DNA of 21,520 nt from an uncultured Campylobacter sp. Lineage in GTDB: Bacteria; Campylobacterota; Campylobacteria; Campylobacterales; Campylobacteraceae. The stretch is taken from NCBI RefSeq assembly GCF_938031315.1, contig NZ_CALHHT010000027.1, positions 1 through 21,520 of the forward strand, written 5' to 3'. The notes under the pieces were generated by a model. It was not told the DNA's origin and searched no databases. It worked only from the letters and a program-made list of their open reading frames with translations. This document shows, piece by piece, positions 7,239-12,867 of this stretch. Position 1 is the first letter of the stretch. The number at the start of each line of letters is the position of its first letter. Both the position numbers and the translations under genes were made by a program.

Positions 7239-7819
7239 CAGCAATCCTTTGGATAGATGATTTTTTCGCCGCGCAGAAGCTTTTGCCAAAGTTCCGGCTG
7301 CCTCCACTCCTCGCGCACGGCCGGCGAGAATTCTATCTTTTCCAGCGCGATCTCGCCCATCTGCGGATTGTAGGCGTCCTCGCGGAAGCACTGCGCGTAG
7401 CCGGTGGCAGTTTCGTGCACGATGACGCTGTGAAGCTTTACTTCGCGCTCGCCGTTTTGCATCTGAGTCAGGCTCAAAAGTCGGTCCACAAGGACGAAAA
7501 AAATTCTACAAAACTGCTCCGCGCTCGGATTTAGCGGTATCTGTACCCAGCGCGCGCTGTGTTTTTTAAGATCCGCGATATAGCCCGCATCATCGTGCGC
7601 GTAGATCGTCGTAGCGTGATCGAAACTATCGATAAGCTCGCGGATACCGAGCTTCATGTAGCCGAAGTCATAAACCATACCCGCTTCATCTAAAAAATTT
7701 GAGCTAAGCAAAATTTCGCATCTGTAGGAGTGACCGTGGATGCTCGTGCGGCACCGCTTCGAGCCGCACAGGCGCACGATGTGAGCGTTTTCGAATTCGT
7801 ATAATTTCCTGATTATCAT
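7238..7819 (-). CDS. queD: 6-carboxy-5,6,7,8-tetrahydropterin synthase (queuosine pathway)
   Basis: Zinc enzyme of the PTPS/QueD fold that turns dihydroneopterin triphosphate into 6-carboxytetrahydropterin, the second step to queuosine. The three zinc histidines are H13 (FENAH) and H28/H30 (IHGHSY); the nucleophilic Cys is C23 in KRCRTSIHGH. DFG (51-53), FDHATT (67-72) and VHETATGY (134-141, with E135/E136 region as the pterin anchor) complete the signature. At 193 residues it is longer than E. coli QueD (about 120), with a C-terminal extension typical of the epsilon group as I know it. I choose ATG 7819 over an upstream in-frame start at 7840 because GAGAAGGACGGGGT precedes it and it overlaps the queE stop as ATGA. 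The stop overlaps the lipoprotein ATG. Confidence 0.93.
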   Translation of the reverse strand: MIIRKLYEFENAHIVRLCGSKRCRTSIHGHSYRCEILLSSNFLDEAGMVYDFGYMKLGIRELIDSFDHATTIYAHDDAGYIADLKKHSARWVQIPLNPSAEQFCRIFFVLVDRLLSLTQMQNGEREVKLHSVIVHETATGYAQCFREDAYNPQMGEIALEKIEFSPAVREEWRQPELWQKLLRGEKIIYPKDC

Positions 7820-8781
7820 ACCCCGTCCTTCTCGCCCCAAATTCTAATGTGCAGGCGATCGGAGTAATTATAGCCGTTTTTTAGGCAAAAATCCACGCAA
7901 AATTGCGCGCCGCTTTCCAGCTCGCGACGATCTGCGCTGCGCGGCATACAATAAACCTCGCTCTCGCACGCCGCTAAAATTTCAGCGATCTCGGGCTGCG
8001 CGTCAAACTCGGGCGAGATGACGAACTTGTAAAAGCTATCCTTGGCGTTTTGTTTTAAGCTTCGCAGCGCGGCGAAGTTTAACCTGCGTTCGCGCGGCTC
8101 GGCGGAGTTTGAAAGCTTAGGCGAGATTCCGAAGACGCAGCTTTTGTAGGCGGGAAATTTTTCAAAATCCACGAAAATCGTGCCGTTGGTTTCGAAGTGC
8201 ACTGCGTGTCCGCGCGCGAGCAGCTCGCAGACGAACTCGTAAAATAGTGCCTCTTTGTGATGCAACATCGGCTCGCCGCCGGTGATAACGACGATCGGCT
8301 TTTGATGAAGCTTAGCGCTCTGGGGCGAGGCGGAGCTTTGCGGATTTAAATTTAAAGAATTTTGCGCCGCAAAATTTAAAGAATTCTCGCTCGTTAAATT
8401 TAAAGATTTTTCTGCGCTACTATTTGGACGGAGAAGCTTTTGCGCGGCGGCGGAATTTAACGTATCGCTTTCAGAAAAAGACTCGGCGGCGCAAAAACCC
8501 GGCGTAGAGCGTGCGGGCGTGAAACAGGACGAAGCGGATAAATTTGGAATTTTATTCAAAAGCTGGGCTAAATTTAAAATTTCTTCGTGCTCGAAGTGGC
8601 TCGTAAAAACCGCGCGGATCGTATCGCAGCCGCGCAAGATCTCGCCGGTCTTTGGCGAAACGCGCTCGCCGCCGAAGCCCTCGCAGCGCAGATTACAGCC
8701 CGCAAAGCGAAAGAAAAACGCGAGCCTGCCTGCATATTTGCCCTCGCCTTGGATACTTAAAAAGCTCTCAACAAGCCTCAT
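7816..8781 (-). CDS. queE: 7-carboxy-7-deazaguanine synthase (radical SAM) with a low-complexity insertion
   Basis: Radical SAM enzyme contracting 6-carboxytetrahydropterin to 7-carboxy-7-deazaguanine, the step after QueD. N-terminal VESFLSIQGEGKYAGRLAFF (4-23) and the cluster cysteines C29, C33 and C52 (GCNLRCEGFGGE ... LRGCDT) follow the wide-spaced motif of the QueE group. ITGGEPML (166-173) and HFETNGT mark the SAM site. The oddity is residues about 79-160: a Ser/Asn/Leu/Ala-rich stretch between the cluster region and ITGGEP, built partly from three 8-residue repeats (SLNLTSEN, SLNFAAQN, SLNLNPQS). Without it the protein would be about 240 residues, the normal size. The frame is open throughout and all catalytic motifs are intact, so it is probably functional. 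It starts with an ATGA overlap on moaA and ends with one on queD. Confidence 0.92.
   Translation of the reverse strand: MRLVESFLSIQGEGKYAGRLAFFFRFAGCNLRCEGFGGERVSPKTGEILRGCDTIRAVFTSHFEHEEILNLAQLLNKIPNLSASSCFTPARSTPGFCAAESFSESDTLNSAAAQKLLRPNSSAEKSLNLTSENSLNFAAQNSLNLNPQSSASPQSAKLHQKPIVVITGGEPMLHHKEALFYEFVCELLARGHAVHFETNGTIFVDFEKFPAYKSCVFGISPKLSNSAEPRERRLNFAALRSLKQNAKDSFYKFVISPEFDAQPEIAEILAACESEVYCMPRSADRRELESGAQFCVDFCLKNGYNYSDRLHIRIWGEKDGV
8348..8411 (-). repeat. Three imperfect 24-base tandem repeats inside queE
   Basis: AAATTTAAAGAATTTT, AAATTTAAAGAATTCT and AAATTTAAAGATTTTT start at 8348, 8372 and 8396, exactly 24 bases apart, so each unit adds eight residues in frame. They lie in the low-complexity insertion of QueE. 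Confidence 0.85.
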
Positions 8782-9743
8782 CCGCCCGTCTCGTAAAATG
8801 CACGGCTTGAAATTTCATTCGAAGCGTCCGCTTGCCAGCGATTTTTTTCGGGCTTATTCGCTAAAATTTTAGCCAAAATTTCGGCGGCTGCGGCGATGTC
8901 GCCCTCTTTGACCGCCTTTTTGATACTTAGCGCGTCCTCGAAGTAAAGACACGGGATCAAAAGCCCCTCGGCGCTTAGTCTGATGCGGTTGCAGCTCTCG
9001 CAAAAATCATGCTTGTGCGGATCGATGATGCCGAAGGTGTAGCCGTCCCCGAGCGCGTAAAGCGACGCGGGCGAGCTTTGCGATTTCGGCAGAGCGGTAA
9101 AGATAAATTTACGCCTTAAAATATCTAAAATTTCACTCGATTTTAAGCCTGTAAGATCGCCGGCATGGGTGTTTTCCATAAATTCTATAAAGCGGATCTG
9201 ACAATCCTTTTCGCGGGCAAATTCCAGCAAATAAATAAGCTCGTCGTCGTTGATCCCTTTTAGCGCGACGGTGTTTAGCTTGACCTTTAGTCCCGCTTCA
9301 AGCGCGGCGTCAAGACCCTCTAGGACGTTATAAAGCACGCCGCGCTGAGCTATAAATTTAGCCCGCTCCGGACGCAGCGAGTCAAGCGACATATTGATGC
9401 GCTTTAGCCCCGCGTCTTTCAAGGCGCGCGCGTAGTTTTTGAGATAATACCCGTTGGTGGTAAGCGCAAGATCGATGTCCGGAGCGTAATCCGCGATCAT
9501 CTTTATAAAATCCTCGATCCCCTTTCGCACCAGCGGTTCGCCGCCGGTGATACGGATCTTTTTTACGCCGCCGTCGATCGCAACTTTGACGAATAAAAAC
9601 ATCTCCTCAAAGCTTAAAATATTCTCTCGCGGTACCCAATTAAACGGCGTAGCAGGCATGCAATATCTGCATCTGAAATTGCACCGCTGCGTAACTGAAA
9701 TGCGCAAATAATCGATCGTTCGTCCAAATTTATCAATTAGCAT
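8778..9743 (-). CDS. moaA: GTP 3',8-cyclase (molybdenum cofactor synthesis)
   Basis: Radical SAM enzyme that, with MoaC, converts GTP to cyclic pyranopterin monophosphate, the first stage of molybdenum cofactor synthesis. The N-terminal cluster is bound by C21, C25 and C28 (TQRCNFRCRYCMP). RITGGEPLVR (64-73) and SLDSL (119-123) follow. The C-terminal cluster uses C248, C251 and C265 (FCESCNRIRLSAEG ... IPCLYF). The protein ends in Gly-Gly, the conserved MoaA tail needed for activity in characterised homologues. I start at ATG 9743 (MLIDKFGR, 321 residues): AAGGC precedes it and a promoter lies just upstream; an in-frame TTG six codons earlier would leave almost no leader. It heads the operon moaA-queE-queD-lipoprotein. 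Confidence 0.95.
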   Translation of the reverse strand: MLIDKFGRTIDYLRISVTQRCNFRCRYCMPATPFNWVPRENILSFEEMFLFVKVAIDGGVKKIRITGGEPLVRKGIEDFIKMIADYAPDIDLALTTNGYYLKNYARALKDAGLKRINMSLDSLRPERAKFIAQRGVLYNVLEGLDAALEAGLKVKLNTVALKGINDDELIYLLEFAREKDCQIRFIEFMENTHAGDLTGLKSSEILDILRRKFIFTALPKSQSSPASLYALGDGYTFGIIDPHKHDFCESCNRIRLSAEGLLIPCLYFEDALSIKKAVKEGDIAAAAEILAKILANKPEKNRWQADASNEISSRAFYETGG

Positions 9744-9770
9744 ATTTTGCCTTAATATCAATTTGCGGCG

Positions 9771-9799
9771 ATTATATAAAAAACAAAGCGATTTTGCAA
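9771..9799 (-). promoter_or_regulatory. Sigma70-type promoter for the moaA-queE-queD operon
   Basis: Minus-strand TTGCAA (9794-9799), a 17-base spacer ending in a T-rich block, then TATAAT (9771-9776). The expected transcript start is near 9764, leaving a leader of only about 20 bases before the moaA ATG. That is too short for a molybdenum-cofactor or preQ1 riboswitch, neither of which I see. Confidence 0.75.
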
Positions 9800-9823
9800 A
9801 ATTTTATTTTTATATTGCTCCGG

Positions 9824-10183
9824 CTATTTTCTTACCGAGCCGATGAGCTCTTTAAGCTGATCCAGAAGCGGTCTGATCTGCTTTTCTACCCGCTCGTCGA
9901 TCATCGTAGGCACTACATCTAGTCTCTGCTCTATCGTCTCGTCGATTACGTCGGCAATCGCGTTTATATCGATATTTGGAGCGACTTTGCCGCCCGAATC
10001 GATCATCTCTTTTAGCTCCTCGACCTTCTTTTTAAGCAGATAATTTTCCTGCATAGCATCGGTCAACACCTGATCGAAGCGTTCGAATTTTTTATCCGCT
10101 TGCTTATCCTTAAAATATATGACGAAAAACATCAAAAATATAACGACGCAGAGTCCTAAAATGATGATAGTGTTAAGATCCAT
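9824..10183 (-). CDS. Membrane-anchored coiled-coil protein, function unknown
   Basis: A 119-residue protein with an N-terminal membrane helix (about 5-24, TIIILGLCVVIFLMFFVIYF) followed by a charged, heptad-like region (about 28-62, DKKFERFDQVLTDAMQENY and LLKKKVEELKEMI). A second helical acidic/basic part (about 72-119) ends in RPLLDQLKELIGSVRK. With so short an N-terminus and positive residues after the helix, most of the chain probably faces the cytoplasm. I recognise no family. The start at 10183 has AAGGAA upstream, and the gene begins nine bases after the stop of the prenyltransferase, so they share a transcript. Possible roles as a scaffold or partner of a membrane enzyme are speculation. 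Confidence 0.82.
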   Translation of the reverse strand: MDLNTIIILGLCVVIFLMFFVIYFKDKQADKKFERFDQVLTDAMQENYLLKKKVEELKEMIDSGGKVAPNIDINAIADVIDETIEQRLDVVPTMIDERVEKQIRPLLDQLKELIGSVRK

Positions 10184-10192
10184 AGGGGTTCC

Positions 10193-11062
10193 TTAAAATA
10201 AATTTACAAAAACAAAAGCAAAAAAGGCGATGCCCAAGTAGCCGTTGAGCGTGAAAAACGCGCGATCAATCTTGCTAAAATCTTTCTGCACGATCTTATG
10301 CTCGAAGTACAGGATCGCCGCGCACGCAGCCACGCCCAGATAGGCAAAAAAGCCTAAATTTGCCGCCGCGCAAAACAGCAGCCAAAAAAGCACCGCCACG
10401 GCGTGAAAAATTTTGGAGATAAACATCGAAGCTTCCTTGCCGTAAAGCGCGGGGATGCTGTAAAGCCCAGCCGTGCGGTCAAATTCCATATCTTGAAGCG
10501 AATACAGCACGTCAAAGCCGCCTACCCAAAATACTACTCCAAAGCATAGCAGCACCGACCATAGCGGAATTACGCCGCTAACGGCGATCGCTCCCGCAAT
10601 CGGCGCAAGCCCTAAGCAAAAGCCGAGCATTAAATGCGCGGTTTCGCTAAAGCGTTTAAAATATGAATACCCGCCCAATGCCGCTAAAATCAGCACCGAA
10701 AGCTTAAGCGCCAAAGGATTTATAAGCGCCGAAACCGCTATGAAAACCACTGCATTTGCGATGATGAAAAACAGTAAATTCCCGCGTCCGATCCGTCCGT
10801 CCACGCTAGGGCGCGAAGCACAACGCGGATTGGCGCGGTCGATATCTTCGTCCAAGTAGCGATTTAGCGCCATTGCAAAGCTTCTCGCGCTCACCGCGCA
10901 TAAAATCCCCAAAAAAAGCAATTTCCAGCCGAACCATACCGAGCCGCTTTGCAGCTTGCTCGCGGTAATCATCGCCGTAAAGATAAACGGCAGCGCGAAA
11001 ACCGAGTGTTTAAAAACTATTAATTCGTTGATATCGGATAAAATTTCTTTAAATTTAGCCAT
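10193..11062 (-). CDS. mqnP: UbiA-family prenyltransferase, probably MqnP of menaquinone synthesis
   Basis: A 289-residue polytopic membrane enzyme that attaches a polyprenyl chain to an aromatic ring. The two Asp-rich motifs that bind Mg-prenyl diphosphate are ALNRYLDEDIDRANPR (65-80, with N67, D71 and D75) and DVLYSLQDMEFD (184-195, with D184, D191 and D195); eight or nine hydrophobic helices surround them. Campylobacter species make menaquinone by the futalosine route, where the UbiA homologue MqnP prenylates 1,4-dihydroxy-6-naphthoate, so that is the likely substrate; the sequence alone proves only the UbiA family. I choose ATG 11062, preceded by AAGGGG, over an in-frame extension to 11182 that would run across the divergent promoter region and miaA. 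Menaquinone is the electron acceptor for the complex I encoded further along. Confidence 0.85.
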   Translation of the reverse strand: MAKFKEILSDINELIVFKHSVFALPFIFTAMITASKLQSGSVWFGWKLLFLGILCAVSARSFAMALNRYLDEDIDRANPRCASRPSVDGRIGRGNLLFFIIANAVVFIAVSALINPLALKLSVLILAALGGYSYFKRFSETAHLMLGFCLGLAPIAGAIAVSGVIPLWSVLLCFGVVFWVGGFDVLYSLQDMEFDRTAGLYSIPALYGKEASMFISKIFHAVAVLFWLLFCAAANLGFFAYLGVAACAAILYFEHKIVQKDFSKIDRAFFTLNGYLGIAFFAFVFVNLF

Positions 11063-11084
11063 TTTGCCCCTTATTTTGGGCACC

Positions 11085-11090
11085 ATTGTA
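11085..11090 (-). promoter_or_regulatory. Probable -10 element for mqnP
   Basis: Minus-strand TACAAT at 11085-11090 follows a run of eight T residues, the T-rich upstream pattern usual in Campylobacter promoters, about 23 bases before the mqnP ATG. No good -35 is visible. Confidence 0.5.
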
Positions 11091-11122
11091 TCAAAAAAAA
11101 GTAAGAATAGCTCTAAATTTGA

Positions 11123-11128
11123 TATAAT
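11123..11128 (+). promoter_or_regulatory. Probable -10 element for miaA
   Basis: TATAAT on the plus strand, 30 bases before the TTG start I assign to miaA. No -35 consensus is seen at the right distance, which is common in Campylobacter. It faces away from the mqnP promoter in a 96-base divergent spacer. Confidence 0.6.
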
Positions 11129-11158
11129 TTGAACGAAAAATTTACGAAAGGAAACGCC

Positions 11159-12064
11159 TTGAGCCAAAATCAAAACTCGCATGCAAGCCCACAGATCGCG
11201 ATCATCGGCACCACCGCAAGCGGCAAAAGCGATCTTGCGCTAAGTATCGCGCGCGAGATGGACGCCGTGATTTTGAGCCTCGATTCGCTCTGCATTTACC
11301 GGCAAATCGACATCGCAAGCGCTAAGCCAAGCGAGGAGCAGCTGCGCGAGATCAAGCACTTCGGCGTAAATTTAATCTATCCAAACGAGTACTTTAGCGT
11401 CGGCGAGTTTATCAAAGAATACGCAGCCGCGCGGGCTTTTGCAGAGCGTAGCGGCGTGCCTTTGATAATCACCGGCGGCAGCGGATTTTATCTAAAAGCG
11501 ATGCTAAGCGGGCTGGCGCCGAAGGTTCCCGATTTTAAAAGCAAAATTTCAAACGATGAAATTTACGCTCTAGCGCAGCGCATCGATCCGGAATTTGCCG
11601 CGAAATTTAGCGCGGCGGACAGCTTTCGTTTAAAAAAATGGCTAAGCATCTATAAATTTTGCGGCGAGGCGCCGAGTAAATTTCTGCGCGAAAACACCGC
11701 CCCGCCCGTCATTTCGGATATTAAAATTTTTGAGATCGACGCGCCCAAGCAGTGGCTTGCAGGACGCATCGAAGCGCGCACGAAGGCGATGTTTGAGCGA
11801 GGGCTTTTGGAGGAGGCGGAGTTTTTATTCGCCCGCTACGGCTCAGAGTGCAGGGCGCTAGGCTGCATCGGCCTGAAGGAATGCGGGCAGCTTTTGCGCG
11901 GGCAGATCTCGCGGGCGCAGTGCGAGCAGCTCGTAAGCCTGCACACGGTACAGCTTGCAAAGCGCCAACGCACCTTCAACCGCTCGCAGTTTGCGGATAA
12001 AATTTCAGCGCCGCCGCAAGAGCTGGAGCGTGAAATTTTAAAGCTCCTTCGCCGCGAGATTTAA
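11159..12064 (+). CDS. miaA: tRNA dimethylallyltransferase
   Basis: Transfers a dimethylallyl group to N6 of A37 in tRNAs reading UNN codons. Visible are the P-loop GTTASGKS (17-24), DSLCIYRQIDIASAKPS (42-58), ITGGSGFYLKAM (104-115), GLKECGQLLRGQ (238-249) and KRQRTFNRSQF (268-278), all in the order of the family. I assign the start to TTG at 11159 because AAAGGAAA lies six bases upstream; the earlier in-frame TTG at 11129 would fall right behind the -10 box. Length then is 301 residues, close to normal. It is the only plus-strand gene in the window, divergent from mqnP and convergent with the frameshifted gene after nuoN. A likely 4-base CGCG hairpin followed by TCTTT (12140-12158) is a weak terminator candidate. 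Confidence 0.94.
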   Translation: MSQNQNSHASPQIAIIGTTASGKSDLALSIAREMDAVILSLDSLCIYRQIDIASAKPSEEQLREIKHFGVNLIYPNEYFSVGEFIKEYAAARAFAERSGVPLIITGGSGFYLKAMLSGLAPKVPDFKSKISNDEIYALAQRIDPEFAAKFSAADSFRLKKWLSIYKFCGEAPSKFLRENTAPPVISDIKIFEIDAPKQWLAGRIEARTKAMFERGLLEEAEFLFARYGSECRALGCIGLKECGQLLRGQISRAQCEQLVSLHTVQLAKRQRTFNRSQFADKISAPPQELEREILKLLRREI

Positions 12065-12172
12065 AATCGAAATTTATCAAAATTTGCGCGTTTGCTAAAA
12101 AACAACGGAGCAAGGGAGTAAAATTTAGATTTAATTTACCGCGCTGAATCGCGTCTTTAAAATTTTGCGGGT

Positions 12173-12196
12173 CGCGCCAAGGTCTCGTGCGGCGCG
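12173..12196. terminator. GC-rich hairpin in the convergent spacer
   Basis: CGCGCC (12173-12178) and GGCGCG (12191-12196) form a perfect six-base stem with a 12-base loop, between the converging ends of miaA and the frameshifted gene. No T-run follows directly on either strand (on the minus strand a TTTT lies about ten bases on), so it may be a shared stop structure of modest strength or only a transcript-end stabiliser. Confidence 0.35.
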
Positions 12197-12211
12197 AAGC
12201 TCAGGTTAAAT

Positions 12212-12813
12212 TTAATCACTTTCGCAAATATCAAAGCTAAATTTATCGTTATCAAGCCTATCAAAATTTTGATTTTCCACGCTTACGTTGCGCTTGAAAA
12301 TAAAGGCGTAGCCGTATTTCTCGAAGTGCTGCGAGCTGTTTTTTAGCCCAACGACGCAAAGCTCGTAAGTGCCGCTTTGCAAGCCGAGCTTGAGCGTGGA
12401 ATTAAATTTTCGTATCTTGCCCGCAGCGCCGCTTTGGCACTCATAGCCTAGCTCGAGTTCGCCGCTTTTTAGCTTATCGAAACGATACTGCAAAGCATCG
12501 AAGCTCGCTAGGATCGCGGAGCCGCTTTGCGGGGCGAAATACAGCTCATCGCGCTTGAAAGCTACTTCGTAGCCCGCAGGCGGCGCAAACTCCTCGTCCA
12601 TACAAACGAAGATCTCATGGCTGCGCACCTTAAGCGGATAAAAGGGCGAAATTTAGCGCCCTTTACGGCGTCATAAAACAGCTGCTTGTGCGCGTCCCAG
12701 TAGCTTAGAAGCTTTTTTGCTCTGCATTTTCGCTCCTTTAAAAACTCACTCAAATCGCGCACATCAAGCAGCGCAAAACCGTAGCCGTCAGCACTTAGCT
12801 CGCCCAAAAACAT
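12212..12813 (-). pseudogene. Unknown conserved-looking gene split by a one-base frameshift
   Basis: The start ATG at 12813 has an excellent ribosome binding site (AAGGAGAGAT). Its frame reads MFLGELSADGYGFALLDVRD to KGAKFRPF (58 residues), then drifts into an Arg-rich nonsense tail that stops at 12562. A second frame, blocked upstream by a stop near 12652, picks up at once as YPLKVRSHEIFVCMDEEF and runs cleanly to 12212. Joining them at the run CCCTTTT (complement of 12640-12646) by re-reading one base gives a coherent 200-residue soluble protein with no signal peptide and no membrane helix. I recognise no family. The break coincides with the arm of a perfect hairpin (12641-12664). A true frameshift mutation, a sequencing error, or programmed -1 slippage are all possible. 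It follows nuoN by about 54 bases and probably shares the nuo transcript. Confidence 0.7.
12641..12664 (-). repeat. Perfect hairpin at the frameshift site
   Basis: AAAGGGCG and CGCCCTTT are perfect eight-base arms around an eight-base loop. On the minus strand the second arm runs into TTTT, so the structure looks like an intrinsic terminator inside the gene and contains the C3T4 run where the reading frame breaks. Confidence 0.8.
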
Positions 12814-12867
12814 ATCTCTCCTTGTTGGCAAAGCGCGATGGGTTCAATTCGCGCTTAAAATTTTAGC

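Noticed and set aside
9744..9823. preQ1 or molybdenum-cofactor riboswitch before moaA
   Set aside because: The predicted leader is only about 20 bases, and no matching fold was seen.
11063..11182. N-terminal extension of the prenyltransferase
   Set aside because: It runs through both divergent promoter elements and into miaA; the ATG at 11062 has AAGGGG upstream and fits the family.
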